This document shows, piece by piece, positions 19,834 to 31,640 of a stretch of 64,000 nt of DNA. The stretch is taken from NCBI GenBank assembly GCA_963576735.1, contig OY755173.1, positions 15,656,873 through 15,720,872 on the forward strand, written 5' to 3'. Under the pieces are notes generated by a model. That model saw only the letters and a program-made list of their open reading frames with translations. It searched no databases and had not been told where the DNA came from. Position 1 is the first letter of the stretch. Each line of letters opens with the position of its first letter. The DNA comes from Bedellia somnulentella. Lineage: Eukaryota > Arthropoda > Insecta > Lepidoptera > Bedelliidae. The position numbers were made by a program, and so were the translations under genes.

Positions 19834-22165
19834 GTATTACGCCACGAGTGTGATGATCTAATAAAGCCAATCGCACCTGCTTGGTATTCAAAACAGCTCC
19901 AACACATTTGATAGAGCTCCAGTTAAATAGGCACGTACATGTTTCGCAAAATCTCCACTAGCCAAGCAATTCGTTTGGGAAATGGGCAATGAATGCAAAG
20001 TAAGAGAAATCAAACTTCACTTTCAAAAAGCATTTGAATTGTGGATACGGAAAAGTAATGCAACTACAAGAACGTATATGAAAGTATTTGGTTCGAAAGG
20101 GATAAAGTAAAATTGAACAAATGAAAACCACAAGAGAAACAAGATATAATTCACTAGATAATGTTCCTTCTACTAAAAGATATTGAACGAAAATATGAAG
20201 TACATAATCAGTACAGATTGCTTCGTTGTGATTAAAAATCACGTATTTATAAATTATTTAGAGCAGTATCATGATTCTGGGAATTGGCACAATTCAAACG
20301 CGGCAAATATGTTTATACATTATTAAATAGGTACTCTAGCATACATGGCTTAATGTCTGATATGGATTGGATAAGTTGGTTTATTTAAATATATTTCTAT
20401 TTCTTTATCCGTCAAGATAAGTTCTATCCCATCGTCTCATACATGGAAAAGTGCAGACCCAAGTGAAGATAAATTAGAGCAAAATTTAATTTAATAAAGA
20501 AAAAAATATCGTCCTGTTATCATATTTATAACTAAATATATAATATTTATAATCGTATTTAGCATATTCTCACCCCTAATTTAGGGCTCTAAACCTTAGT
20601 TGGAAAACCTGGAAGTTTTTCATTTCCCCTCAATGTCATTATTCTTTGATCCCGATTTTCTTGCTTCCCCTTTGAGTAATAAAAGATATGTATTCATAAA
20701 GATAACACGTAGAAATAATTTGTAGAACGACATTTGTTCGGGCACTGACTAGATTAATACTTTCTTGACTACACTGTTCTCTCAAAGAGAAAAGAAACTT
20801 TACTTTCAAAGTCGAATATGCGCAGAAGAATGAGTCATTCAAAACAGGTATTAAAACTTAGACCTTGTTAATTACCAACAAGGCACTAATTCCATTCATG
20901 TGTATTCATATATTTGCAGTTTAGTGACATACTTTTAAATCAAGTATAATTTTGTTTGCCAAAGAAAACCCTTCGTTTGCCATGACAACGTAATGAAATA
21001 ATTGTTTAGTAACTTGTTGCCACAGACATTAAATTTTGGCAATTTGTAGCATATAAACCTAATTACTACGGTAAATATGCTATTTAATTTGTTATGCAAT
21101 TTGTCATTTAGCGTAATGTTGGAAAAGCTTATACAGTTTTTTGCTGATAATTACGAGGCAGTAAGGGATCTAGTGATAGGAAAGGAAAATGTGGCTGGTA
21201 TCATAGGATACCAATATAAAAGTTTGAACAAGAGTTAGTCAGTTGGCTTACATATATTTAAAAGATACCTACGTATAGTGAGATAACAACTAAATTAAAT
21301 TTGCCAATTAATTGAAGGTTACACTTACTGTACAGTAGTATGTACATATACTTCCTCCTTCAAATAACTAAAATCAAGATAACCTTTATGAATATTACGT
21401 TATACTCTTGTTCTAAAGGAGCGTTTTATTTAACTTTAAATGCCGCATACAAATGCTAATCTTTCATCAGACCATAAATTTTAGTTTTAAAGTCGTGATA
21501 TGCAACAGGCTGTGCAAAGAAATAAAAGTCTGCGTTAGGATTTGTGGGAGTTAATATATTTGAGTTGACCAACATTTAGTTGAGAGTAGCGGACTTCTAC
21601 ATTTTGCAACATGCTTTGAAATATCTACTCATTATTTACCGACTTTATTAGGATTTAGCAAGAAAATAGTTGTATGGTAACATCAAAAGTTATGTTTATA
21701 TCGTACATGTCGGCTATACCTACACATCCTATATACATATATCACGCTTAAAAAAATAGTAAGGAACTTTGTTATAAATGAAGCGCTAAGTTAAAGGTTG
21801 CCCTGTTATTTCGTTGGATTATAGTTTGATTAAATATTTTTTTCCACACTACATCTTCTATTTGTGCCATTCGTAAAGTTGTACTATGTAAGTTTAATAT
21901 ATCCACTATATTAATAATTATCTAAAATTGTCAAAAACAGCTATCAAGAAATGCTTCGTTATACTGAACGACAAACAGACTACATTAGATGTCTAGTACT
22001 AAATAATAATAATTTGCAAGTTTCGGTGCAAAACGCTATTAAAATTGTGTAGACCAATAAACAGAGGGAGAGCTCATCTGTCAGCAATTTACACGTACAA
22101 GTTTAAAATTAGCTAGTTGAGTATGCAGCACTGGGGTGGCCCGACATACCAACTTTATTATTATA
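19834..22165. other. Intergenic, no gene or repeat recognised
   Basis: AT-rich, with only short chance ORFs (up to ~94 codons, no domain). Confidence 0.5.
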
Positions 22166-22169
22166 CATA

Positions 22170-22215
22170 CACATTCATATACTCACGCCATTATTATAGG
22201 CAGAGACTATATTCT
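22170..22215 (-). mobile_element. RTE LINE 3' terminal scrap
   Basis: It matches ATACTCACGCC...GGCAGAGACTAT, the last ~45 bp of the element in inverse orientation. 22216-22795 holds nothing I recognise. Confidence 0.6.
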
Positions 22216-22799
22216 CAAATACGGTTAGTTGGTTTTGGCTAAAGCTCCGAAAAGTATAATACATCAGACAGGAAAAGAAGAAGAGCTGCTTTTCTATACC
22301 TAAACAATACAATTCAATTCAAGTCATGCTGAGATTTCAGCCACATTCATAGCAATAAAGAGATTGAATAAAAAACATACCGTATAGGAACACAGTCGTT
22401 TCTTTCGTATTACAGCACGAATTAGAAAGGAAATAAAAGCTAATCGAATCATTACGGTGTGAACAGAAAAGAAACAGATATATTATTATATGTTATGCAA
22501 AACACTATTTAAAACCAGCTAAGTGCAAGTCAAACTCGCAAAAGAAGGCTTCTGTTATATTATCTATAAAAACAGGAAATACATAAAAGATAATATTGAA
22601 AAGGGGCTTTTGGACATTCATTTAAATTTTCTATACCTAAGTTAGATATGGAAAATACTTGTCTGTAGTGTCTACCTATTTCAACATCAAGCAAACATAC
22701 ACGCAAAATAATAACTTTTGTTCTATCAGTTATTAATTTTTATTGTATCCTGTTGTAGTAATAATTCCATCTGTGTAACTATAAATATTTGCGTGATAC

Positions 22800-23062
22800 A
22801 ACTTGATTAATGACGGACGTCGAACCCTCAATAATGCGATCACGCTTTTCAGTACGAAAACGGAACCCTAAAAATAATTTCCTATTACCCCTCGCTTTAA
22901 ACACACGAATTCGCAAATTAATGTGTGAAATAAAAACATGCCGTGATTTCTGCGAACTAAGAGCGTCACGTATGTAACGAGCGCGCTCCCCCAGGGACTC
23001 GAACCCACATCGCGTGTCCCTGCGACCCACATCCCGACCCCAGCCGGTCGCACCCACTATTA
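22800..23062 (-). mobile_element. tRNA-derived SINE
   Basis: The minus strand has a B-box GGGTTCGAGTCCC (22989-23001) ~60 nt after a GC-rich tRNA-like 5' part (23062 downwards). A unique body follows. The cloverleaf is not complete, so it is not a tRNA gene. Confidence 0.5.
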
Positions 23063-23167
23063 TTAACCATGGTGACTAGCACGACAGTAACATTAATATT
23101 ACTTTCACGATTCTAGATTCTTGCAGTTTTGGATTAGTTTCGAACAAAACGGTTACTTAAATACTTA

Positions 23168-23427
23168 TATTGGTGAAAGAGGTCTATAGAGCCAATGTGG
23201 AAGGTAATTTTAGTAGAGGACGACCTCGGAGGACACATTTGAATCAAATAGAAAATGTGCTCAAAAAGTCAGGTGTCCGAAGTATGAAAAATAAAAGAGT
23301 ACGTATGAAAAAAATGAGGGATGTGAATGAAGCTAGAGAGGTTTTCCAGGATCGTACAAAGTGGCGATCGATAGCCTCTGCCTACCCCAATGTGAACTAA
23401 CGTCGTGAGAATATGTATGTATGTATA
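23168..23427 (+). mobile_element. RTE LINE 3' fragment (77 codons still open)
   Basis: It corresponds to the last ~250 bp of the 18057 copy, from LVKE(V/I)YRANVEGN to the TATG tail. The 76-codon ORF at 23170-23400 is the C-terminus of RTE ORF2. Confidence 0.88.
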
Positions 23428-23750
23428 TTATATTAGAAACTTAGTATTTTGAATGACAACTTTATTGTTTTCACCGAGAATAAACCGATGTTTTTAATAT
23501 CTTTTGGTTTTACTCTATAGATCTGTCATTGTAGTAAAACGAGTGCAAGTAAATCTTAATAGAATTAAGTTTCCCTTTTATAATATATAAGTTAATATTA
23601 GCTTCTTACTCGGTCACATCAAAGCATCCGACGAAAACTAAATGACCTAGGCACGATCCAGATTTTTTAATAATTTATCTTTGTGCCAATCCTAAAAATA
23701 CATCAATAGCGGATTTTTATTGTATTTAATCTGTATTTCCCGCAAGTACA

Positions 23751-23790
23751 TTATATATATATATATATATATAATTATATATATATAATT
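23751..23790. repeat. (TA)n microsatellite
   Basis: About 40 bp of TA repeats with one AATTA interruption. Confidence 0.9.
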
Positions 23791-24478
23791 AAGTGAACAT
23801 CGGTGGTACCACGACTAGGAGTTTTTGGGGTCGCCGACGTCGACGGTAAAAAGCGACTAACGATCAAAAATATCTTGTGCTGTAAATGACAGTTCTATAA
23901 ATGATACAATGTTAAATCTATACTAATATTATAAAGCTGAAGAGTTTGTTTGTTTGAACGCTAGGATCTCAGGAACTACCCAATCAAATTGAAAAATTCT
24001 TTTTGTGTTGAATAGTCCATTTATTGAGGAAGGCTTTAGGCTATGTATCTTCACGCTGCAACTAATAGGAGCAAAAAATCAGCGAAAGATGTTGCAAAAA
24101 CGGGGAATATTATCCATATTTGCAGGCTTCCGTTGCGTGCGCTGCGTAAACGGTTGAAGTTACCCAAAAAGTGTGTATTGAAGAATTATTTCTCATTAAA
24201 CGATTTAAAAAAATGTTTGTGACAGTAGATGTCTAGCTTTTAAGATTGACTCACTATAACCATTTTTATGGTAATCGAATTTGGTCGAAATTAATGCGAT
24301 ATTGCCAATTATTTGCATATTTTTTTATCAGCCTACTATTAATCCTTATCAAAATAAATGTATTGTTGATCAAGAGTATTTAATTGTGAACATTGTCATT
24401 TAAATTAACATCTTAGAAGATAATACAATTTCAAAACTACTCCGCAACAAAATTCACACGTGTGCATTAAGCGCTAGA

Positions 24479-24588
24479 CACTCCTCAGCCACTTTTGGAA
24501 AGTTTAGTGCGGAAAAGATGGTAAAATAAAGGTTGTTGGTGATGGGTCTCCAACCGTATCGCCCAAAAATCCCTTAAAAGTCCCAACA
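24479..24588 (-). mobile_element. RTE-tailed SINE, internal fragment
   Basis: It covers CTCAGCCACTTTTGGAA to ATCCCTTAAAAGTCCC only; both ends are missing. Nested in Helitron 1. Confidence 0.8.
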
Positions 24589-24827
24589 ACTCATCATTTA
24601 AATTCGTGTACTATCTATGTTTGTAAGTATAGTCGTTGAAACAAATATATTTCTTTTTGTGATCATGAATTTACACTAGATGGCGCTGACTATATATTTT
24701 ACATCGCGGTATGATTTCTTGAACTTGGCTTTCACGTTTCTCTTGGTATCTCTTCTCTTTACGGAACTGTAGAATTCAGAATTCAGTGTATTATTGGTTT
24801 TTGCGAAGTATGATTTGACATACTTAT

Positions 24828-25010
24828 TCAAATTGAGAGTGTGCTCAAAAAGGCAGGCGTCCGAAGTATGAAGAATAAAAGAGCATGTATGAATAGATTG
24901 ATGGATGTACACGAAGCTAGAAAGGTTTGCCAGGATCGTATGAAGTGGCAATCAATAGTCTCTGCCTACCCCAATGGGAATTAACGGCGTGAGTATATGA
25001 ATGTATGTAT
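24828..25010 (+). mobile_element. RTE LINE 3' fragment nested in Helitron 1
   Basis: It runs from ATTGAGAGTGTGCTCAAAAA to the GAATGTATGTATG tail. Confidence 0.85.
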
Positions 25011-25358
25011 GATATATCAAAGTTAAGTAATAATAAAACATCCGAAATATACTTTCAACATCACATCGTGTTATACCTAATACTTACTCAGTACACTTTC
25101 ATTTAGTAGTAGTTTTTTTTTATATTTACGGCTAAGATTGTTTATCACACAGCCAACTATATCTCGCGTTTTCAAGATCGGGTTTCGGGGAAAATCAGTA
25201 TGTTCTTCTGCCACAGGAAAACAAAAATATATGTCATTTAAGCAGAAGTACTTTAAGATATTATATACGCGGACGAAGTCGCGGGGAACAGCTAGTATAA
25301 AATCAAGATGAAAGGTTAGTTCAAGTTTGAAAATAGACGAATAGTTCACAACGCTGAA

Positions 25359-26391
25359 TCAATACATAGTATAAAACAAAGTCGCTTTCGCTGTATGTCC
25401 GTATGTATGCTTAGATCTTTAAAACTACGCTACGGATTTTGATGCGGTTTTTTTTAATAGATAGAGTGATTCTTAAGGAAGGTTTGTGTGTATAATAAAT
25501 GCATAATATAGTAGAGAAACACTGATAAATTTAAAGGTTTCTAATGTGTTGTCGTAAATAAGCACGTTTTTTTGCGCTTATATTGCAAACGCTGACTGAA
25601 CCCTACGAGATAGACCAAAATAATGTAGTACAGTATTGTTCACTTTAAAAAGTTCAACAAAAAAGTCCGCGATGGTATATGTCTATCTCTTAGGGATAAC
25701 CCAGCATAACCATTTTTATTCTTTACTAAAAAATGGTTAGTTACGAAGTGATTTTAAACAATACAGCATTAATCCTTATCCAATTAAGTACCTTAAATAA
25801 ATTATGCATTTATTATAGATCAATATGCTTTTTACAGCATGTAATTTAAGTGAATATTACCGAAGATATTACAATTTTAAAATGCAGGGTCGTAGTTGTT
25901 TGCACCGGGCGGCGCGTGCCTATAAATAGCGCGTCGATGGCCGCGCTTTGCCTTATAGCACTTTATGATTTGCAGCGCCTCCTAAGCTCTGCAATGGCAC
26001 ACGTTTGCTGGTAAAATCACTAAAAAAATTCATAATAGAGTGCACAATACTCACCGGATGTGGTACCGGAGAAGATGTACTAATTCCCCGAATTCATCTG
26101 ATACCATCAGATTTACCGTTCTAATTTAAACTCCTACAATTTCCGGTAAAGATATCTTTTGCAATGACCATTAATAAATCGCAGGGTCAAACTTTTAACG
26201 TTGCAGGATTAGACTTGAGTGTTTAGTGTTTTTCATATGGCCAATTATATGTCGCGCTGTCAAGAGTAACGTCTAAGCAAAACATGTTTGTATTGGCTAA
26301 TGACAAAAAAGCTGTGAACGTTGTGTATAAGGACATTCTGTAGTGGGTATATTTTGCATTGCACCCGTGCGAAGCCGGGGCGGGTCGCTAG
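25359..26391 (+). mobile_element. Helitron 2
   Basis: It starts TCAATACATAGTATAAAACA after an A and ends GGGTCGCTAG before a T (26392). A GC-rich GTGCGAAGCCGGGGCGGG hairpin-type segment sits just before the end. It begins only 64 bp after Helitron 1 ends. Confidence 0.8.
26050..26343 (+). pseudogene. Pif1-type helicase C-terminus of Helitron 2
   Basis: One plus-strand frame, broken by a few stops, reads GEDVLIPRIHLIPSDLPF, then FAMTINKSQGQTFNVAGLDL, then QLYVALSRVTSKQNMFVLA and ends VYKDIL-stop at 26343. KSQGQT and YVALSR are the signature C-terminal motifs of Helitron helicases. In-frame stops after SDLPF and after the LDLS segment make it inactive. Confidence 0.85.
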
Positions 26392-26482
26392 TAAATACTT
26401 ATAAAGTCCATTCACCTACTTTGTACGGATGAGTGTGTCCACCTGACGATCTATTAGCAATTAGCATACCGAAAAACAAGCT

Positions 26483-26708
26483 GTGTAGTGTCGGCTCAGA
26501 ATAGCACTATCCCATTTCTTCCCGTGGGTGTTCGTAACAGGCGACTTAGAGTCATGGGACTTTTTTTAGTGATTTTTAGGTGATGGAAACCCATCACTGA
26601 AAACATTTACTTTACGTTTACAGTCTCTTCTCCACTGAACTTCCGTAAGTGGCTGAGGAATTTGTAGTTCCGAAGCTCTGGGTACTCTTTCTAGGGATTT
26701 ATAGCCGT
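26483..26708 (+). mobile_element. RTE-tailed SINE
   Basis: GCTGTGTAGTGTCGGC to GGGATTTATAGCCGT; the TATG tail is lost and ~10 small indels are present. Confidence 0.85.
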
Positions 26709-27074
26709 ATTTTAAACAAATATAAAAGTTTGTCTAAGTTTTAAGTATAAAGTTTACCTGTGCAGATCCTATACTTAGTAGAATAATAGTTTTATGTTAC
26801 CTATCTTTATAGGATCAGACTTACCAGCAATGACAAACATATTTATGAAATCGCCTCAAGGCCCATAGGATGTCTGGGCATTGACACCAAAATATTAATT
26901 GACTTCTACAATCGTAAGCAATCAAGTATTCAACGCGGAAGGCTTTTATGTGTCTAACAAAACCTTAGTGTGTATAATTCAATTGCAAAAAAACATGCGA
27001 GCCGCTGTTTTTTTTATACCAGAGTTATTATAAAAGTGGTAGGGAGTATTTTAGTTATTGTTCTATATGTTATA

Positions 27075-27140
27075 GTTGCGATTGATATTCTCTGCCTACC
27101 CCAATGGTAACTTACGGCATCAGTATATGTATGTATGTAA
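27075..27140 (+). mobile_element. RTE LINE 3' terminal fragment
   Basis: It matches GATTGATATTCTCTGCC to ATATGTATGTATG. Confidence 0.75.
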
Positions 27141-27333
27141 AAGGTATAAATTGAGCTAATCAGATTTAATTTTTCACATAGAAATGTAATAGTGGCGGCT
27201 TTTCCATTCAACCAACTACGGCTTAACGCGACACGGTACGTAGAGTATGGTAGCAAGTAAATCTCTAGTGTGATCAGCTAACTTAGGTTTACTTAGTTTA
27301 TCCTATGTCGTGAAATATCCGATTAGTATAGTA

Positions 27334-27818
27334 CATACATACATACATACATATTCTCACGCCGTTAGTTCCCATTGGGGTAGGCAGAGACTATCGATCG
27401 CCACCTTGTACGATCCTGGCAAACCTCTCTGGCTTCGTTTACATCCATCAATCTTTTCATACATGCTCTTTTATTCTTCATACTGCGGACACCTGCCTTT
27501 TTGAGCACATTTTCTATTTGATCCAAATGTGTCCTCCGAGGTCGTCCTCTACTAACATTACCTTCCACATTGGCTCTATATATCTCTTTCACCAATTTAC
27601 TGTCATCCATCCTCTCTATGTGCCCAAACCATCTCAACATTCCTTTTTCTATCTTTCTTACAATATCATCTTTTACACCACACCTTTCACGAATCACATC
27701 ATTCCTCACACGATCACATAACCTTACATTACACACTTTTCTGAGGGATCTCATTTTTACTGCATTCACTCTACTTTCATGCTTCTTCTGCCACACCCAA
27801 CATTCACTGCCATACATA
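27334..27818 (-). mobile_element. RTE LINE 3' copy, 150 codons open
   Basis: CATA repeats at 27334 are followed by the inverse RTE 3' end. The minus ORF 27817-27365 matches the C-terminal 150 residues of the 18091 ORF almost residue for residue. AGTATAGTA on both sides suggests a TSD. A 5'-truncated, young insertion. Confidence 0.92.
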
Positions 27819-30080
27819 GTATAGTAATGATACAGTATTCAATTCAATAGATAACATTATTTACAATTGCGCCAGCGCAGGGCTACCGGTCGCAATCCGC
27901 AACCTCTGGTGCGCAAACGCAGCCGATTGCTGACATCTCGCGATTAGTTCCAGTGAGACGACAATCATCATTGTTGTATTGTCATTTCTACCAATCATCG
28001 TTATTGTTTAGAATATAACATTAACAGTTTACCTATGGTATTAATAGTTGAGTAGAAATCACAAATTGTTTGTAAGGGTAGGGCGTAATATGGGAAAGGT
28101 TAGCATAGGATAAGCTTATTTAATAAAATTTATCAAAAATGTCTAATGTGCTTTGAATAGCATTAATTTCCTGTACTTCCAAAAGTGGTATAAAAATCTA
28201 AATGTACAGCTCTAACAATAGCACTTTGAAATTTCGAGCCATCAGTATAAGTAAATATGTCTGTTATGATGTATACTAACTTGCAGAGTTCCCATGAATT
28301 GCGAATAATGAAGTATTTAGCATTAAATCAGCATTTCTAATTAAATAGTGGAAACTAGCACTAATACAATGAAATCATTAAGCATGCTAGAGTTGGTAAA
28401 AACAGCGACCACATGTCATGAGAACCTTATATTTTCATCAGTGCACATTTTTAAGTTAGATAAAATCGAACTATTATTTGGAAAATGATTATTTTAAGCC
28501 AATATTTTTAATTAAAGATGCAGTCTATATATAATACCTAAGCTCCAAAGTACATTGTAGTCATAAACATACAACTAGAATACGATCAACTAAAATATAC
28601 TAGTACAAATATTTTTAAATCCTTACTTTTCATAAAATTTAATTTCGTATATTAAGATTTGTCTAGAAAAACAAGATTATCATCCCATAGTAAAGTACCT
28701 GGGCATCGAAATAAACTATTTCTCAGCGATTTTTGTGATATAATAGAAATTGCAAATCCCTTAGAGAATAGAGCAGGTGTTTGCCAAACGTACCGTAAAA
28801 GTATCATTTACAAAGCTTTAGGTAGCTCCATCTCCTTCTGGGACATGCATTAAAAGATAAACATTGACAAAATTATAAACAGTTATTCTGTTGCATCCGT
28901 TTTTAATCATCACCATTCTCCATGCTTACAGCTAGTTTGTCATACTATACTAAACTAGAGCTTTTCTCAAATCGATTTCCTCTCTGAATTCTAAACAGTA
29001 ATATCCTGTCGGCCTAACGTCCAATCAGTGCTGGGCAAATTGATAGTAGGCCGAACTAACTAGAGGGCAACTCGGAAATGGAGACCGATCCAATATAACA
29101 AGTCGGTAAATGATTGGGTACAACTAATGCGTGCCCGGCTCTTGATGCTATTTATCTCGGTAATGAGCTAGGAAATCAAATCGGCTGTCGTGAATTGGCA
29201 CGAAGTCAAGTACGGCATGGTGGTGGTTCATGTAGCTAGTTTAGTTCTTACTCCTTTATCCAAGTTGTTCTTTATTGAGTTTATATTTTTCTAATCATAA
29301 GTTAGTGTGGTGATAGTGTAGATTTTGGGCTGATCAATATAATATCTTGCGGATAATGAAAAACCCCTAAAGGTAAGTAATTTTCTTGCTTTCTCCAGAT
29401 GCCAAGTCGATAAATGATTGGGTGCATAAAATGCGTGATCGGCTTTGGATGCTATTTATCTCGTTAATGAGCTAGGATATCAAATTGGCTGTCGTGAATT
29501 GGCACGGAGTAAAATACGGGGCGATGGTTCATGTAGCGTTAGTTAAGAAGGTACTCTTGATAGAAGTTGTTAATGATGGTATTTTGTAAAAATAAAAGGT
29601 ACTCTCTAGACACAAAAGGGAGGTAAGGCTATTTAAAACAATACTTTTAGCACTCCGAATTTATCGTTCAAGTTCTATACAATTGATCTTCTATACGGTT
29701 TTGGATTTTGTATCACCAAGGTCTAGCTATTTTTTTTGTGTTAATAAATAAATGGATGCAAAATAATATAATTAACATTTCGTTTGTTATATATTTGTTG
29801 TTCTTCGTATTATCAACAGAAGATTTAAGAATCGATCAAATATGACCCAATAACAAGTATCAATCACTCCAAACAACTGCGAAAGGCGGTACCTTGCATT
29901 GACAACTCCAATCAGTAAGATAGCACGCCCTTGACCAGCGAGTGAGGACGCCATATGGCGAGATTGCGCTGCAGCCTGCGCCGCTAACGGGCTTCCTCGT
30001 GACGACCTGCCACGACCTTGCACGCCAATGCTAACTACACCGAATATAACCAACTCACGAGCGACACACCGTTACTGACA
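27819..30080. other. Intergenic; tandem duplication inside
   Basis: No host gene supported. ORFs at 28659-28853 (64 codons) and 29787-30053 (minus, 88 codons) show no domain. A GC-richer patch lies at 29880-30060. Confidence 0.5.
29099..29555 (+). repeat. Direct repeat of a ~155-bp block, period ~302 bp
   Basis: Blocks 29099-29250 and 29401-29555 share AATGATTGGGT, GATGCTATTTATCTCG, TAATGAGCTAGGA and GGCTGTCGTGAATTGGCACG at roughly 85-90% by eye. The ~150-bp spacer occurs once. No coding frame is preserved. Confidence 0.8.
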
Positions 30081-30081
30081 A

Positions 30082-30262
30082 TACATACATATAGTTATCG
30101 CTACAAATACCGAAAAGGGATAACCAGAGCTTCAGAAATTGTAATGCTTCAGCAAATTGAATGTCTCCCTAGACATCTTTTCCCCAAAAGATAGGGAAGT
30201 AAAGGGTATATGCCACGTCGCCCAAGAATCACTTAAAGTAATATGCTTACACTACACAGCGC
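30082..30262 (-). mobile_element. RTE-tailed SINE, degenerate
   Basis: It runs from CATACATATAGTTATCGCTA to CACTACACAGC with substitutions and a missing middle. Confidence 0.65.
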
Positions 30263-30295
30263 TTCAGCATTAACAATACTTTCCGATATGTATAT

Positions 30296-30443
30296 AGCTA
30301 TGTGGGTGTTGTAGCTGAAGATCCTTCAATAACAACACTATGTTTTAACCATCTTTTCAATCAATCAACTTCGAAATGTCGCTGAGGGGTTAATAATTGC
30401 GAAGCTCAAGCCAACTTTCTTTTAGAATTATAGCCGTGACTGT
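30296..30443 (+). mobile_element. RTE-tailed SINE, highly degenerate
   Basis: Recognisable by ACCATCTTTTC, AACTTCGAAATGTCGCTGAG and TTATAGCCGTGA in order. Confidence 0.5.
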
Positions 30444-30526
30444 AGGTTAGGCTTACTTATATTTACAGCTATTATTCGGAAAAGGAGTCTTCAATATTAG
30501 CAATTTTTATAAAGATAACAACTAAA

Positions 30527-30786
30527 CTAACTATTTGCTGCGTAGTGTCGGCTTAGAATAGCACTACCCCATTTCTTCCGGTGGGTGTACTTAAGACGCG
30601 ACTAACGGTATTGGGGCTTTTTAAGGGATTTTTGGGCGATGCAGTTGGAGACCCATCACCAACAACCTTTATTTTACCATCTTTACCCCACGCAACTTTC
30701 AAAAGTGGCTAAGGAATTTCTAATTTCTTAGCTCTGGCTACCCCTTCTAGAGATTTATAGCCGTGAGTATATGTATGTATGTATGT
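30527..30786 (+). mobile_element. RTE-tailed SINE, full length
   Basis: TGCTGCGTAGTGTCGGC to GAGTATATGTATGTATG. ATAACAACTAAA at 30515-30526 and 30787-30798 is a 12-bp TSD. Confidence 0.92.
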
Positions 30787-31151
30787 ATAACAACTAAAAA
30801 GGTTACTTAATGCTTCCAGCAATTATTTAACAAGCCCTTGTCTCTTTCTATACTCAGATGAGAAAATGCTACTGTAAGCCTACATTTCACGGCAATTATT
30901 AACAAAAACACGACAGAAACGAATGCAAGTCAATCTTCGTGTGCAAACACTGTTGCACAACAAAATGATTTAAGAATCTAATTACTGGCTTCAATATTGC
31001 ATAAATTGATGTTGAACATCTGTGTCAATAGAACGCTGCATTGTTCTTAGCTCTACACAATTCAAATCTGTATACAATTAGTTATGATTTTTATTGGCCA
31101 TTAAAATAAAAATATATTTCAAGATTGCAACAAAATACAAAAATAAAGTAT

Positions 31152-31366
31152 GATTAGGTTGTTGGAGCTGATTTGTGTCGTATAAGAACAGCTCTGGGTG
31201 AGCCCATATCTTTCCGTGGGTATCATACAAGGCGACTAAGGGCTTTATTTATACTAAATCTTTATTTTATTCCCAGTCAACTTCCATAAGTGTTTGAGGA
31301 AATTGTTTATTCCAAAACTGCTATCTAGCTATCTGTTTTCGGGATTTACAGCCGTGAGTATAGGTT
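31152..31366 (+). mobile_element. RTE-tailed SINE, degenerate
   Basis: Order of motifs kept: GTGTCGTATAAGAACAGC, AAGGCGACTAAGGGC, GGGATTTACAGCCGTGAG. The core with GGTTGGAGACC is deleted. Confidence 0.6.
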
Positions 31367-31399
31367 AGATTTGATTCACTCAGATATGATTCATCGAAT

Positions 31400-31640
31400 G
31401 CATGATGCGACGGAGCGTGGCCGCTGCACCTTGCGTTACGACTGGTTGTCTCGGTTCGATTCCCGGCAGGTGAACTAAAATGAACCCAGCAGTAACTAAC
31501 CCGTGATCTGGCTATCGCTCACCAGCGCCAGTGGCATTGAGATCAGCTGATCGTGGCAGCGGAACGGTAGCTGCGCACGAGTATCGGTTTACAATTGCAA
31601 CATCAATATTGGTGTTATTCGATTTAATGGAATATGAGTG
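31400..31640 (+). mobile_element. tRNA-derived SINE, second type
   Basis: It begins GAGCGTGGCCGCTGCACC, with a good B-box GGTTCGATTCCC ~45 nt later. A body containing CCAGCAGTAACTAACCCGTG and CGGAACGGTAGCTGCG follows. No cloverleaf can be closed. Confidence 0.5.

Larger units (their letters stand above)
23917..25295 (+). mobile_element. Helitron 1 with nested SINE and RTE
   Basis: It starts TCTATACTAATATTATAAAG after an A (23916) and ends GAACAGCTAG before a T (25296), the A|TC...CTAG|T rule. A GC-rich segment CGGACGAAGTCGCGGGG precedes the end. Near 25130-25255 the plus strand has remains resembling the C-terminus of the Helitron Pif1-type helicase (ISRVF, FKIGF). A SINE and an RTE piece are inserted. 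Confidence 0.8.

Noticed and set aside
27310..27824. Plus-strand ORFs of 64-84 codons
   Set aside because: Antisense shadows of the RTE reverse transcriptase; the same shadows recur at 19278-19638 and 51435-51750.
29787..30053. 88-codon Gly/Arg/Ala-rich minus ORF
   Set aside because: Open only because of local GC richness; no conserved motif, splice context or start context.
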